Origin: Nocardioides sp. W7
Lineage (GTDB): Bacteria > Actinomycetota > Actinomycetes > Propionibacteriales > Nocardioidaceae
Direction: 5' to 3'
Assembly: GCF_022919075.1 (NCBI RefSeq)
Contig: NZ_CP095078.1
Location: 2,976,001 to 3,040,000 of the forward strand
DNA length: 64,000 nucleotides
Part shown: one piece after another, positions 35,214 to 44,510 of the stretch
Layout of the letters: every line of letters starts with the position of its first letter
Numbering within the stretch: position 1 is the stretch's first letter
Translations under genes and position numbers: made by a program
The notes under the pieces: generated by a model
Database searches by the model: none
What the model saw: only the letters and a program-made list of their open reading frames with translations
What the model was told of the DNA's origin: nothing

Positions 35214-36311
35214 TCAGCCGATCGGCTCGCCGACGGCGATCTGGGCCTGGCCCTGCTCCCCGGCGTCGTCGGTGACCACCGTGCAGGTCCCCGCGCTGAC
35301 CGTGCAGGTCAGCAGGCTGACCGGCGCGTCCTCGTCCACCAGGGCGATGACGGCCAGCGTGTCCGTGTCCAGCCACTGGTAGCCCGTCGAGAAGAAGTAC
35401 GACGCGGGCAGCTGGAGTGCGAGGTCGGCACCCGTGGCCACGTCGACCACCCGCAGCTCGTCGGCGTCGGGGGCGTAGAACCGAGCGTCGGGCGAGAGCA
35501 CACCGGAGCCGTCCAGGACGCCGGGCAGCGGCCGCGCCTGCGCCCGCGACGGGCCGACCTCGACCCCCTCATCGCCGTAGACGGCGAGCACGCCCGCCTC
35601 CACGTCGATCAGGTCGAAGCCGTTGCGGGCCTTCGGGTCCAGGACCGTCGCCGCACCGCTGGCCAGGTCGACGGCGACCGCGCCCCGGCTGTCGCGCCAG
35701 TACGTCGTGGACTGGTCGATCGCGTAGAGGTACGCCGGGTTCTTCTCATCGGCGAGCTCGCCCATCCCGGGCGCGGTGGCGTCGTCGTAGCGCTGCACGT
35801 CGCCGGTGGCCTGGTCGAGGACCACGAAGGCCGGCCGGTCCCCGGACGGGTCGACCCAGCCCGCCAGCGTGCCTGTCGAGTCGGCGACCAGCCGCGGCCG
35901 CATGCCGGCGGAGGTCGTGCCCACCCGGTCGACCGAGCCGCCGGAGTACGAGAACACGGCGCCCTCCCCGTCGGTGAACACGTAGCCCGCGTCGGTCCCC
36001 ACGTAGGCGGCAACGCGGTGGCCGAGGTCGGCCCGCTCCCCGCCGGCGTGGAGCGTGCTGCCGGTGGCCCAGCTCAGCGAGGCGGTCGGGAGCGGCTCAC
36101 CGGCGACCTGTGGTCCGCCGTCGTCGCCGCTGAGGGACACGACGGCCACCCCGCCGACGACGGCCAGGGCGGCGAGCCCGCCCACGAGGCCGGCGGCCCG
36201 CCGGCGTCGTACCCGCCGGTCGCCGGTGGCGGTGATCGCGTCGAGGTCGGGGCCGGCGAAGTCGATCGTCTCGGCCTGGTCGTGCAGCAGGGTCTTCAGC
36301 TTCTCGGTCAT
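35214..36311 (-). CDS. Membrane-anchored beta-propeller protein, sigma-linked (possible anti-sigma)
   Basis: A 365-residue single-span protein. A short cytosolic part (MTEKLKTLLHDQAE, about 37 residues) precedes a helix (AAGLVGGLAALAVVGGVAVVSL, about 38-59), then an exported domain of about 300 residues with propeller-like blades (AGWVDPSGDRPAFVVLDQATGDVQRYD; YAPDADELRVVDVATGADL). It immediately follows and overlaps the ECF sigma gene. A cytosolic stub plus an outer sensor suggests an anti-sigma factor, but I do not see a zinc-binding anti-sigma motif. ATG is chosen; a GTG 9 bases earlier overlaps the sigma stop as GTGA. No homologous family is certain. Confidence 0.7.
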   Translation of the reverse strand: MTEKLKTLLHDQAETIDFAGPDLDAITATGDRRVRRRRAAGLVGGLAALAVVGGVAVVSLSGDDGGPQVAGEPLPTASLSWATGSTLHAGGERADLGHRVAAYVGTDAGYVFTDGEGAVFSYSGGSVDRVGTTSAGMRPRLVADSTGTLAGWVDPSGDRPAFVVLDQATGDVQRYDDATAPGMGELADEKNPAYLYAIDQSTTYWRDSRGAVAVDLASGAATVLDPKARNGFDLIDVEAGVLAVYGDEGVEVGPSRAQARPLPGVLDGSGVLSPDARFYAPDADELRVVDVATGADLALQLPASYFFSTGYQWLDTDTLAVIALVDEDAPVSLLTCTVSAGTCTVVTDDAGEQGQAQIAVGEPIG

Positions 36312-36316
36312 CGTCT

Positions 36317-36847
36317 TCACCGTCCGGTAGTCAGCAGGTCGTCGAGGGGGAGCAGCGTCGCGTCGTCGCCGAGCCGCTCGCGGAGCTTGCGGAGCGCGGC
36401 CGAGACCTGGCTCTTCACGGTGCCGACCGCGCAGCCCATCGCCTCGGCGGTCTGGGCCTCGGTGAGGTCCTCGTAGTAGCGCAGCACCACGGCCGCCCGC
36501 TGCCGCACCGGCAGCTCCAGCAGCGCCTGCCACACCCAGGCCCGCTCGTCGGCGGCGTCGGCGGGTCCGGTGGTCCTGGCCTCCGGCAGCTGTTCGGTCG
36601 GCCGCTCCGACCAGCTGCGCCGGCGGAACCAGCTGATCGCGGTGGTCGTGATCGCCTTGCGGGTGTATGCCTCCGCATTGGCGGGGTCGCGCAGCCGCGG
36701 CCAGGCGACGTACGTCTTGGTCAGCGCCTCCTGGACCAGGTCCTGGGCCAGGCCGGGGTCGCCGACCATGAGGTACGCCGCGCGGTGCAGCGCGGCACTG
36801 CGCGCCGTCACGAACTCCGCGAAGGCGTCCCGGTCCCGTGCCGCCAT
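36317..36847 (-). CDS. SigE-family ECF RNA polymerase sigma factor
   Basis: A 176-residue group 4 sigma factor. Region 2 has AYLMVGDPGLAQDLVQEALTKTYVAWPRL (residues about 25-53); region 4 has LPVRQRAAVVLRYYEDLTEAQTAEAMGCAVGTVKSQVSAALRKLRERLG (paraphrased) with the GTVKSQ turn. The sequence matches the actinobacterial SigE family in which the sigma gene sits beside a membrane protein gene of unknown function. It starts with GAGGGGAG 7 bases before the ATG. The partner membrane gene follows with a one-frame overlap option. A similar pair lies at 58299-60135 with the gene order reversed. The regulon is unknown. Confidence 0.88.
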   Translation of the reverse strand: MAARDRDAFAEFVTARSAALHRAAYLMVGDPGLAQDLVQEALTKTYVAWPRLRDPANAEAYTRKAITTTAISWFRRRSWSERPTEQLPEARTTGPADAADERAWVWQALLELPVRQRAAVVLRYYEDLTEAQTAEAMGCAVGTVKSQVSAALRKLRERLGDDATLLPLDDLLTTGR

Positions 36848-37165
36848 CGTGTCTCCCCTCGTCGCGAGGCTCGCTGCCCCGTCGCCACCCAGACGACGCG
36901 GAGCGCGGAAAAGGTTCGGTGGGGCGATGGTCCCAGTGGGAGAGATCTCCTCGGTCGCGGTGTCGATTCGGGCGTTCCCCGTTCGACGTCTTGGTGAGAG
37001 GTCCGTGACCGGGGCCTCGGACCAGAGGAGGAGAACATGCACCCAGACGACGCGGCGCACGGAGGAGATGCGGCGGCGCCGATGATTCCGGCCGGCTCCC
37101 CGGGTCTGCCCGCCCATGGACATGAGCAAGAACTGCAGTGCGAACTGTCGGTGGGTGGTGCCAGC
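36848..37165. promoter_or_regulatory. 318-base divergent promoter region with 16-bp direct repeat
   Basis: CACCCAGACGACGCGG occurs at 36886-36901 and 37040-37055, 154 bp apart. AGGAGGAG at 37026-37033 precedes an ATG at 37037 in frame with the ABC ATPase, but the codons 37037-37165 have low GC3. It must hold both divergent promoters; I see no clear -35/-10 pair. Confidence 0.4.
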
Positions 37166-38140
37166 ATGAGCGGCATGGACCTAGCGATCGAAACACACGG
37201 CCTGGTCAAGACCTTCGGGGACAACCGGGCGGTGGACGGCGTCGACCTGGCCATCCGGACGGGTGGGGTGTACGGCGTGCTGGGGCCCAACGGGGCGGGG
37301 AAGACGACCACCATCAAGATGCTGGCCACCCTCCTCGAGCCCGACGGCGGCACGGCCACGGTGCTCGGGCACGACGTGGTCCGCGAGGCGGCCGAGGTGC
37401 GGGCGCGGGTCGCGATGACCGGCCAGTTCGCCTCGCTCGACGAGGACCTGACCGGACTGGAGAACCTCACCCTGCTGGCTCGTCTCTACGGCTACGCGCG
37501 GCCTGCGGCCCGCGACCGGGCGATGCAGCTGCTGGAGGCCTTCGACCTCGCCGAGTCGGCGAAGAAGCAGGTCAAGGCCTACTCCGGCGGCATGCGCCGG
37601 CGCATCGACATCGCCGGGTCGATCGTCGTGCGCCCCGACCTGATGTTCCTCGACGAGCCGACCACGGGCCTGGACCCGCGCAGTCGCAACCAGGTCTGGG
37701 AGATCGTGCGGGCCCTGGTGGGCGCCGGGACCACGATCCTGCTGACGACGCAGTACCTCGAGGAGGCCGACCAGCTCGCCGACCGGATCGCGGTGATCGA
37801 CCACGGCCGGGTGATCGCCGAGGGCACCAGCGGAGAGCTGAAGGCCTCCGTCGGGTCCGGCGCCGTGCACGTCCGGGTCGCCGACCCGGCCGACCGCGAC
37901 GAGGTGGCCCGCCTGCTGGGCGAGTCGCTGGCCACCGAGGCGGTCCTGGAGTCCGATCCCGCCGCGGTCAGCCTCCGGGTCGAGGACCCGACGGCGGTCG
38001 CGGGCGCCCTGCACCGGGTCGGCGAGCTGGGCCTGCTGATCAGCGAGTACAGCCTCGGCCAGCCCAGCCTCGACGAGGTGTTCCTGGCCCTGACGGGCCG
38101 ACCGGCCGAGGAGACCGAGACCCAGGAGGTTCCCGCATGA
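37166..38140 (+). CDS. DrrA-type ABC transporter ATPase
   Basis: A 324-residue ATP-binding protein. Walker A is [10 protein letters not shown] near residue 40, the signature is [10 protein letters not shown] near 140, Walker B is [12 protein letters not shown] near 160, and the switch reads [16 protein letters not shown] with Gln in place of His, as in daunorubicin-type DrrA. The C-terminal third carries the DrrA extension with [16 protein letters not shown]. With the permease that overlaps its stop it should export a hydrophobic compound or lipid. ATG at 37166 is preferred over ATG at 37037: the latter has a strong AGGAGGAG, but the 43 extra residues have non-coding-like codon use. Substrate unknown. 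Confidence 0.88.
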   Translation: MSGMDLAIETHGLVKTFGDNRAVDGVDLAIRTGGVYGVLGPNGAGKTTTIKMLATLLEPDGGTATVLGHDVVREAAEVRARVAMTGQFASLDEDLTGLENLTLLARLYGYARPAARDRAMQLLEAFDLAESAKKQVKAYSGGMRRRIDIAGSIVVRPDLMFLDEPTTGLDPRSRNQVWEIVRALVGAGTTILLTTQYLEEADQLADRIAVIDHGRVIAEGTSGELKASVGSGAVHVRVADPADRDEVARLLGESLATEAVLESDPAAVSLRVEDPTAVAGALHRVGELGLLISEYSLGQPSLDEVFLALTGRPAEETETQEVPA

Positions 38141-38976
38141 CCACCGAGGCCACCCGCGAGCCGACCCGGGCCCTGGACGCGAACGTGATCGCCGCCCTGG
38201 GCGCTGCCGAGCGGCCCCCGCGCGCGGGAGCGGTCAGCTCCTCGCTCACCTTCGGGTGGCGGGCGCTGCTGAAGATCAAGCACGTCCCCGAGCAGCTCTT
38301 CGACGTGACCATGTTCCCGATCCTGTTCACGCTGATGTTCACCTACGTGTTCGGCGGGGCGATCTCCGGCTCGACCCAGGACTATCTCCAGTACGCCCTG
38401 CCCGGGATCCTGACCCAGACGGTCGTGTTCATCACGATGTACACCGGACTGACCATCAACACCGACATCGACAAGGGCGTCTTCGACCGATTCCGGTCCT
38501 TGCCGGTCTGGCGTGCCTCGCTGCTCGTCGGCGCCCTGCTCGGCGACACCCTGCGCTACGGCCTGGCGTCGTTCATGGTGCTGGTCGTCGGCGTGCTGAT
38601 CGGCTACCGCGCACCCGGCGGGTTCGTCGGAGTGCTCCTCGCGGTGCTCCTGCTGCTGGTCTTCTGCTTCTCGCTGAGCTGGCTGTGGCTGATCGTCGGC
38701 CTGAAGGTCCGCAGCCCCAACGCGGTGATGGGCACCTCGATGATGGTGCTGTTCCCGCTGACCTTCATCAGCTCCGTCTTCGCCCCGCCGGAGACCATGC
38801 CGGGCTGGCTGCAGGCCTTCGTCGACATCAACCCGGTCACCCTGCTCTGCGAGGCGGCCCGGGGCCTGATGAACGACGTGCCCGACAGCGGCGACATCCT
38901 CATCGTGCTGGTGCTCTCGGCCGCGATCACGGCGGTGTTCGCCCCGATCGCGCTGCGGCTCTACAACACCAAGTGA
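38137..38976 (+). CDS. DrrB-type ABC transporter permease
   Basis: A 279-residue inner-membrane permease of the ABC2/DrrB family with six helices. Conserved pieces are [22 protein letters not shown] near residue 55, [17 protein letters not shown] near 87, [21 protein letters not shown] near 108, and [26 protein letters not shown] near 210, which is the DrrB signature. The ATG overlaps the ATPase stop (ATGA). With the ATPase it forms a minimal exporter; in Streptomyces such pairs confer anthracycline resistance, but no biosynthetic cluster is seen here. A hairpin terminator follows at once. Confidence 0.88.
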   Translation: MTTEATREPTRALDANVIAALGAAERPPRAGAVSSSLTFGWRALLKIKHVPEQLFDVTMFPILFTLMFTYVFGGAISGSTQDYLQYALPGILTQTVVFITMYTGLTINTDIDKGVFDRFRSLPVWRASLLVGALLGDTLRYGLASFMVLVVGVLIGYRAPGGFVGVLLAVLLLLVFCFSLSWLWLIVGLKVRSPNAVMGTSMMVLFPLTFISSVFAPPETMPGWLQAFVDINPVTLLCEAARGLMNDVPDSGDILIVLVLSAAITAVFAPIALRLYNTK

Positions 38977-38981
38977 GCTGC

Positions 38982-39007
38982 CCCAGCCTGAGCTCGCGAA
39001 GGCTGGG
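38982..39007 (+). terminator. Hairpin after the ABC exporter
   Basis: CCCAGCC (38982-38988) pairs with GGCTGGG (39001-39007), 6 bases after the permease stop. Short T-less stem, moderate confidence. Confidence 0.5.
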
Positions 39008-39020
39008 ACCCAGCAGCCAG

Positions 39021-39126
39021 GTCGAGTAGCCCCGCGACCGACGAAGGAGGTCGCGACGGGCGTATCGAGACCCGCCCGTCCGGATGGGTCTCGATACGCC
39101 CGCTCGTTCCTCGCGGGCTACTCGAC
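39021..39126. repeat. 106-base palindromic repeat element
   Basis: GTCGAGTAG (39021-39029) is mirrored by CTACTCGAC (39118-39126), and the centre holds a perfect 16-bp pair (39058-39073 / 39086-39101). The arms between are less matched. It resembles the dispersed palindromes of actinomycete intergenic regions, an inference from memory. Confidence 0.7.
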
Positions 39127-39203
39127 CAGCGAGTGGCGGGCTACTCGACCAGCGAGTGGCGGGCTACTCGACCAGCGAGTGGCGGGCTACTCGACCAGCG
39201 AGC
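39112..39203. repeat. Four tandem 23-bp repeats
   Basis: Four contiguous 23-bp copies at 39112, 39135, 39158 and 39181, sharing the core GCGGGCTACTCGACCAGCG; only the first and last bases of the end copies differ. There are no spacers, so this is not a CRISPR array. The array grows out of the right arm of the palindrome and ends 3 bases before the oxidase stop. Confidence 0.9.
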
Positions 39204-39206
39204 GGG

Positions 39207-40508
39207 TCAGTCGCCGAGCACCCGGCGCAGGTAGTCGTTGGCGAAGACCCGGTCCGGGTCGAGCCGGTCCCGGATCGCCAGGAACTCCTCGAAGCGGGGG
39301 TACGCCGGCGCGAGGTCCGCCGCGGTGCGGGTGTGCACCTTGCCCCAGTGCGGGCGACCGTCGTGGGCGCGCAGGATCGGCTCCAGGAGGTCGAAGTAGG
39401 CGCGGTGGTCGGCGTCGCGGTGGGTGTGGAAGGCCAGGTAGAAGGAGTCGCGACCGGATGCGGTCGACAGGGCGACGTCGTCGGCGGGGGCGGTGCGGAT
39501 CTCGACCGGGAAGCTGATCCGCAGTCCGCTGGACTCGATGGCCGCCCGCGCCTCGCGGAGCACCTCGAGCCCGGCCGCCCGCGGCACGGCGTACTCCATC
39601 TCGCGGAAGACGACGTCGCGGCGGGCCGTGAAGACCCGGTGCGCGACGTCGCTGTAGGTGCGCGCGCCCATCAGGTGGGCATTGACGCGGTTGACCCGCG
39701 GGATGGCGGCGGGCACCCGGTTGAGCACCCGGCACAGCGCCCCGAAGGCGTGGTTCTGCAGGAAGTCGTCGTCGAACCACGCGCGGGCGGCCGACAGCGG
39801 CTCCGCCTCGCTGAGGGGTACGTCGAGCCGGTCGTTGCGCTTGACCGACATCCGGTCGGTGTGGGGGAACCAGTACAGGTCGACGTGGTGGCTCTCGGCC
39901 GTCATCTGGTCGAACGAGCCGAGCGCCTCGTCCCACGACATCGGCTGCTCGGTGGCCTCGAGCACGAAGAGCGGCTCGATCCGGAACGTCACGGTGGTGA
40001 GCACGCCGAGCGCGCCCAGGCCGACCCGGGCGACGGCGAAGACGTCGGGGTTCTCGGTCTCGCTGGCGCGCAGCACCTCGCCGGTGCCGGTGACCAGCTC
40101 GACGGCGGCGAGCTGCGCGGCGAGGCCGGCCGCGACGCCGCCGGTGCCGTGGGTGCCGGTCGAGGTCGCTCCGGCGAGCGTCTGCTCGGCGATGTCGCCC
40201 ATGTTGTGCAGGCTCAGCCCGAGTCGTTCGAGCGGGGCGTTGAGGTCCTTCAGCCGGGTGCCGGCGAGCGCCGTGACCGTCATCGCCTCGCGGTCGACCC
40301 CCACGACGCCGGCCATCCCGACGGGTCGCAGCATCGTGTGCTCGGGGGCCGAGATCGCGGTGAAGCTGTGGCCGGTGCCGATCATCTTGACCGTCGTACC
40401 GGCCTCCCGGGCCCGCTCGATCTCGGCCACGACCTGGGCCACCGACGCGGGCGTCACGGTCCGGGCAGGACGGGCGGACTCCAGGCCGGACCAGTTGCTC
40501 CACTCCAC
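39207..40508 (-). CDS. D-arabinono-1,4-lactone oxidase / L-gulonolactone dehydrogenase family flavoprotein
   Basis: A 433-residue FAD enzyme. The FAD-binding domain starts with SGLESARPARTVTPASVAQV and has GTGHSFTAI near residue 43, whose His is the usual covalent FAD site, and GATSTGTHGTG near 112. The C-terminal ALO domain ends with RPHWGKVHTR and LDPDRVFANDYLRRVLG, both diagnostic. It oxidises an aldonolactone, probably in the cytosol or at the membrane; the sugar is not known. GTG start 10 bases from the MFS stop on the same strand. Members in mycobacteria act on L-gulonolactone. Confidence 0.87.
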   Translation of the reverse strand: MEWSNWSGLESARPARTVTPASVAQVVAEIERAREAGTTVKMIGTGHSFTAISAPEHTMLRPVGMAGVVGVDREAMTVTALAGTRLKDLNAPLERLGLSLHNMGDIAEQTLAGATSTGTHGTGGVAAGLAAQLAAVELVTGTGEVLRASETENPDVFAVARVGLGALGVLTTVTFRIEPLFVLEATEQPMSWDEALGSFDQMTAESHHVDLYWFPHTDRMSVKRNDRLDVPLSEAEPLSAARAWFDDDFLQNHAFGALCRVLNRVPAAIPRVNRVNAHLMGARTYSDVAHRVFTARRDVVFREMEYAVPRAAGLEVLREARAAIESSGLRISFPVEIRTAPADDVALSTASGRDSFYLAFHTHRDADHRAYFDLLEPILRAHDGRPHWGKVHTRTAADLAPAYPRFEEFLAIRDRLDPDRVFANDYLRRVLGD

Positions 40509-40518
40509 GAGGCGGAGA

Positions 40519-41700
40519 CTAGTCCTCTCGCGGCAGGACGAGGGCGGCCAGGGCGGCCAGCAGGCCCGCCCCCGCGCTGACCAGGTACGCCGGCGACGCG
40601 CCCGCGTGGTCGACCACGAAGCCGCTGATCACCGCGCCCGGAGCCACCCCGGCGACCAGGCCGGTCTGCATGATGGCCAGACCCTCCGTCATCCGGGCGC
40701 GCGGCACGACCTGCTCGGTGAGCGACATGGTGGCGATCAGGGTGGGGGCGATCGCGACCCCGCCGACCAGCAGCAGCGCGCCGAGCAGGGGCACGGAGTC
40801 GACGAGGAACAGCGGCACCATCGCCGTGGCCATCCCGAGGGCGCCGACCCGCACGCGGTACGACGGCCCGCGCCGCCAGGTCACGGCGCCGGTGACGGCG
40901 CCGGCCACCAGGCTCCCGAGCGCCCAGAGGGCGAGCAGGGGGCCGGCGTACGACGCTGCTCCGTGCTCGTCCGCGAACGCCACGGTGGTGACCTCGGCCG
41001 ATCCGAACAGCACGCCCAGGCCGAGGCTGACGACGGCGAGCGGCACCACCGTGCGCCAGGGCATCCGGGGCCGGGGACCGGTCTCCGCGTCGTGGGCGTG
41101 CCTCGGCGGCTCGGTCGCCGGCTGACCGGCGAGCCCGACGCTGCCGACCACGCAGGCCACCACGGCGACGCCGAGCCCGAGCACCGGGTCCACGGTGGTC
41201 GCCAGCAGCGTGACCAGGATCGGGCCGAGGATGAAGACGGTCTCGTCGGCCACGCCCTCGAGGGCGAACGCCGTCTGCAGGTCCCGCGGGTCGTCGAGCA
41301 CGTACGACCAGCGGGCCCGCACGCACGAGCCGACCTGGGGGAGCGAGGCACCGGCCAGCCCCGCGCAGAGGTACGTGGCCGCCGCCGGCCAGTCGGTCCG
41401 CACCGCGAGCACGAGCAGCACCATCGAGACCGCGAACAGCCCGCTCGCCACGGCCAGCACCCGGCCCTGCCCGAGCCGGTCCAGCAGCCGGCCCTGACCG
41501 ATCGCGAGGACGGCGTTCGCGACCGTGTAGGCCGCGGTGACGGTGCCGGCGATGCCGTAGGAGCCGGAGACGTCCTCGACCAGCAGCACGATGCCGAGGC
41601 CGACCATCGAGATCGGGAGCCGACCCACGAGGCCGGCCAGGCTGAACCGTGCGGTCCCGGGTCTCGCGAGCACCCGACGGTAGGAGGTGATGACGGCCAT
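40519..41700 (-). CDS. MFS transporter, 12-helix
   Basis: A 393-residue major facilitator protein with 12 predicted helices. [20 protein letters not shown] near residue 75 corresponds to the loop 2-3 motif A (D-R-x-G-x-G-R). [37 protein letters not shown] near residue 230 is typical of SetB/YfmO-like families. No substrate is evident. The ATG lies nine bases from TACGTT with no ribosome site, a leaderless arrangement. It is divergent from hemH across 67 bases and followed by the lactone oxidase. No drug or sugar specificity is assigned. Confidence 0.85.
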   Translation of the reverse strand: MAVITSYRRVLARPGTARFSLAGLVGRLPISMVGLGIVLLVEDVSGSYGIAGTVTAAYTVANAVLAIGQGRLLDRLGQGRVLAVASGLFAVSMVLLVLAVRTDWPAAATYLCAGLAGASLPQVGSCVRARWSYVLDDPRDLQTAFALEGVADETVFILGPILVTLLATTVDPVLGLGVAVVACVVGSVGLAGQPATEPPRHAHDAETGPRPRMPWRTVVPLAVVSLGLGVLFGSAEVTTVAFADEHGAASYAGPLLALWALGSLVAGAVTGAVTWRRGPSYRVRVGALGMATAMVPLFLVDSVPLLGALLLVGGVAIAPTLIATMSLTEQVVPRARMTEGLAIMQTGLVAGVAPGAVISGFVVDHAGASPAYLVSAGAGLLAALAALVLPRED

Positions 41701-41767
41701 GGCACAGGCAACGTATGGCGGGGATCCGGGAGGGGCCAATTCACCGTCGCTCCCTACGATTGGCGGC
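41701..41767. promoter_or_regulatory. Divergent promoters of the MFS gene and hemH
   Basis: TACGTT (minus, 41715-41710) and TACGAT (plus, 41755-41760) are -10-like boxes, 9 and 7 bases from their start codons. They are 39 bases apart, so the polymerases may compete. Confidence 0.55.
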
Positions 41768-42850
41768 ATGCCTCCCGACGCCGCGCCGTACGACGCCCTG
41801 CTCCTGGTCTCCTTCGGCGGGCCCGAGGCGCCCGAGGACGTCGTGCCGTTCCTGGAGAACGTCACCCGGGGCCGGGGGATCCCGCGCGAGCGGCTCGAGC
41901 AGGTCGGCGAGCACTACTTCCTGTTCGGCGGGAAGTCGCCGATCAACGACCAGAACCGCGCCTTCCTCACCGGGCTGCGCGCCGACCTCGCCGAGTCCGG
42001 CCTCGACCTGCCGGTCTACTGGGGCAACCGCAACTGGGACCCGTACCTGGCCGACACGCTGGCGCAGATGGCCGCCGACGGGGTGACCCGGGCGGCCTGC
42101 TTCGTGACGAGCGCCTACTCGTCGTACTCCAGCTGCCGGCAGTACCGCGAGAACCTGTACGACGCCGTGCAGGACGTCGAGGGCGCCCCGCGGCTGGACA
42201 AGCTGCGCCACTACTTCAACCACCCGGGGTTCGTGGAGCCGGTCGTCGACGGCGTGCTCGCCGCGCTCGCGGACCTGCCCGAGGACGTCCGCGACGGCGC
42301 CCACCTGGCCTTCGTCACGCACTCGATCCCGCTGTCGATGAACGACGCCTCGGGGCCGGACGGCGGGGCGTACGTCGCTCAGCACCTCGACGTCGCCGCG
42401 ACGGTCGTGGCGCGGATCGAGGAGGAGACCGGTCGCGCGCACCCGCACGAGCTCGTCTTCTGCTCGCGCTCCGGCGCGCCGCACGTCCCGTGGCTGGAGC
42501 CCGACGTGAACGACCACCTGGAGGCGCTGCACGAGGCCGGTGCGCCCGCGGTGGTGATGGTGCCCGTCGGCTTCGTCTCCGACCACATGGAGGTCATCTA
42601 CGACCTCGATACGGAGGCGGCGGCGACCGCCGAGCGGCTCGGGCTGCCCGCCCGCCGCTCCGCGACCGCCGGCACCGACGCGCGGTTCGTGGCCGGGGTC
42701 CGCGACCTGCTCCTCGAGCGCGCGGCGGTCGAGCGCGGCGAGGAGGTGGTCCGGGCCAGCGAGGGCACGATCGGGCCGCTGTGGGACGCCTGCCCGGTGG
42801 GCTGCTGCGCCAACGCGCGGGGCGACCGGCCGACGCTGTGCGGCGCATGA
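41768..42850 (+). CDS. hemH: Coproporphyrin III ferrochelatase
   Basis: A 360-residue ferrochelatase, called cpfC in the coproporphyrin pathway of Gram-positive bacteria. [19 protein letters not shown] opens the fold, [17 protein letters not shown] near residue 118 has the first cluster Cys, [12 protein letters not shown] near 178 has the catalytic His, and the C-terminus [19 protein letters not shown] has the remaining [2Fe-2S] Cys residues as in Mycobacterium. It inserts iron into coproporphyrin. The ATG is 7 bases after TACGAT, so probably leaderless. Overlaps the inositol-phosphatase gene by 4 bases. Confidence 0.95.
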   Translation: MPPDAAPYDALLLVSFGGPEAPEDVVPFLENVTRGRGIPRERLEQVGEHYFLFGGKSPINDQNRAFLTGLRADLAESGLDLPVYWGNRNWDPYLADTLAQMAADGVTRAACFVTSAYSSYSSCRQYRENLYDAVQDVEGAPRLDKLRHYFNHPGFVEPVVDGVLAALADLPEDVRDGAHLAFVTHSIPLSMNDASGPDGGAYVAQHLDVAATVVARIEEETGRAHPHELVFCSRSGAPHVPWLEPDVNDHLEALHEAGAPAVVMVPVGFVSDHMEVIYDLDTEAAATAERLGLPARRSATAGTDARFVAGVRDLLLERAAVERGEEVVRASEGTIGPLWDACPVGCCANARGDRPTLCGA

Positions 42851-43692
42851 GCACCCCGCGAGTGAACGTGCCCGCCCCCGCCGAGCTCGCTGCGCTGGCG
42901 CTCGACACCGCCCGGCTCGCCGCCGAGCTGGTCCGCGAGCGCGCCCGTGGCGTGGTCTCGGTGGCCGCCACCAAGTCGAGCGACGTCGACGTCGTCACCG
43001 AGGCCGACCGCGCAAGCGAGGAGCTGATCCGCCGTACCCTGCAGCAGCGCCGCCCCGACGACGCGTTCCTCGGCGAGGAGGGCGACGACGTGGCCGGCTC
43101 CTCGGGGGTGCGCTGGGTGATCGACCCGATCGACGGGACCGTCAACTTCCTCTACGGCATCCCGCAGTACGCCGTCTCGATCGCCGCCGAGGTCGACGGA
43201 CCCGCCGGTTGGCGGAGTGTCGCCGGGGTGGTGCTCAACGTCGCCACCGGCGTCGAGTACGTCGCGCACCGCGACGCCGACGGACGCCCGGTCGCGAGCC
43301 GCGACGGGGAGCCGATCGGCCCGCGCGCCGCCGTACCCCTCGACAAGACGCTGGTCGCCACCGGCTTCTCCTACGACCGCGAGGTTCGCCGGGCGCAGGT
43401 CACGGCGTGGCTCGACCTGCTCCCGCGGGTTCGCGACATCCGACGGCTCGGCTCCTGTGCGCTCGACCTGTGCGGGGTGGCCGAGGGGACCGTCGACGCC
43501 TACGTCGAGGAGGGCGTCAACCTCTGGGACCACGCCGCCGGGGCGCTGGTCGCCGAGGCGGCGGGTGCGCGCTGGGAGCTGCTCGTCGGGGCGGGTGGAC
43601 TGAGCCTGCTGCTGTGCGCTCCGGGACCGTCGTACGACGACCTGCGGGCGGCGGTGGTGTCCGCAGGGTTCGCCGCCAGCGGTGTGGAATAG
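42847..43692 (+). CDS. Inositol monophosphatase family protein
   Basis: A 281-residue Mg-dependent phosphatase. The metal motifs are visible: GEEGDD near residue 76, [15 protein letters not shown] near 90, and [16 protein letters not shown] near 222. It hydrolyses inositol phosphate or a related sugar phosphate; in this lineage myo-inositol feeds mycothiol and phosphatidylinositol, but the family also includes fructose-1,6-bisphosphatases and histidinol phosphatases. Start overlaps hemH (ATGA). Substrate is not decided from sequence. Confidence 0.88.
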   Translation: MSTPRVNVPAPAELAALALDTARLAAELVRERARGVVSVAATKSSDVDVVTEADRASEELIRRTLQQRRPDDAFLGEEGDDVAGSSGVRWVIDPIDGTVNFLYGIPQYAVSIAAEVDGPAGWRSVAGVVLNVATGVEYVAHRDADGRPVASRDGEPIGPRAAVPLDKTLVATGFSYDREVRRAQVTAWLDLLPRVRDIRRLGSCALDLCGVAEGTVDAYVEEGVNLWDHAAGALVAEAAGARWELLVGAGGLSLLLCAPGPSYDDLRAAVVSAGFAASGVE

Positions 43693-43845
43693 CCGCTGAG
43701 CGGACGGTGTTGAGGCGGCGCGATGCCCAAACCGGAGTGCGTCCAGAGGGCGCATGGTGCACAATCCTGGCGCCGAACGGATGAGCCGACCCGGCTCGCG
43801 GGGGACCGGTCACGGGGCAGCACGGACGAGGGGAGTGAGTGACGG

Positions 43846-44136
43846 ATGGCGACTGACTACGACGCACCGCGTAAGAACGAGGAAGACCAGTCCGAGGAGA
43901 GCATCGAAGAGCTCAAGGCGCGACGTCACGACAAGAACTCCGGCAAGGTCGACGTGGACGAGACCGAGGCCGCCGAGTCCTTCGAGCTGCCCGGTGCCGA
44001 CCTCTCCCACGAGGAGCTCGCGGTCGAGGTGAAGCCCAAGCAGGAGGACGAGTTCACCTGCATGAGCTGTTTCCTGGTGCACCACCGCTCGCAGCTGGCC
44101 GACGCCAAGAAGATGATCTGCCGCGACTGCGCCTGA
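43846..44136 (+). CDS. DUF4193 domain-containing small zinc-ribbon protein
   Basis: A 96-residue acidic protein (DUF4193), typical of actinomycetes. N-terminal half is charged and probably disordered (EEDQSEESIEELKARRHDK). The C-terminal half has FTCMSCFLVHH and MICRDCA, two CxxC knuckles that should bind one zinc. RBS is weak; ATG matches the family start MATDYDAPRK. It lies upstream of the conserved DUF4235/DUF3093/dut block. I know of no established function. A strong terminator follows. Confidence 0.9.
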   Translation: MATDYDAPRKNEEDQSEESIEELKARRHDKNSGKVDVDETEAAESFELPGADLSHEELAVEVKPKQEDEFTCMSCFLVHHRSQLADAKKMICRDCA

Positions 44137-44153
44137 GCGCACGACATGCGACG

Positions 44154-44188
44154 AAGGCCGCGATCCCCGCTCAGGGGATCGCGGCCTT
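44154..44188. terminator. Bidirectional terminator
   Basis: Perfect 15-base arms (44154-44168, 44174-44188) with a 5-base loop, between DUF4193 (plus) and DUF4235 (minus). It is followed by TGC, with no T-run. Confidence 0.85.
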
Positions 44189-44204
44189 GCTGCGTCGTGG
44201 CAGG

Positions 44205-44501
44205 TCAGGACTGCTGGTTGTCCCTCTGCAGGTCGGGGGGCAGGTGGCCGGTCGAGCGGGTGTAGTACGACGCGGCCCGCCGCTGGGCGAGCATCCGGGC
44301 GAGCCCGACCAGCATGCCGCTGACCACGGCCCAGCCGACCGCCTCCCAGATCTCCACGTCGGGGTCGGCGGGGTTCTCCGGGGGCTTCTTCCCGGTCGTC
44401 ACCTTCCAGGTGGCGTCAGCGGCCTTCTTCGCCAGCGCGGCGGCCGCGACGGCCGAGACGAGGGAGAAGACCGACCAGATCTTGGAGCTGTCCTTGGCCA
44501 T
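44205..44501 (-). CDS. DUF4235 domain-containing membrane protein
   Basis: A 98-residue protein with an N-terminal helix (SKIWSVFSLVSAVAAAALAKK) and a second hydrophobic segment (AVGWAVVSGMLVGLARML), i.e. two membrane spans. It is the actinobacterial DUF4235 family. DUF4193 converges from the left, with the terminator between. ATG is preceded by GGACAG-like spacing. Function unknown. Confidence 0.86.
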   Translation of the reverse strand: MAKDSSKIWSVFSLVSAVAAAALAKKAADATWKVTTGKKPPENPADPDVEIWEAVGWAVVSGMLVGLARMLAQRRAASYYTRSTGHLPPDLQRDNQQS

Positions 44502-44510
44502 GGGAGGACA

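Noticed and set aside
37037..37165. Longer start for the DrrA-like ATPase
   Set aside because: Strong AGGAGGAG, but the extra codons have low GC3 and no family match; kept only as an alternative.
39112..39203. Possible CRISPR array
   Set aside because: The 23-bp copies are contiguous with no spacers and no cas genes are near.
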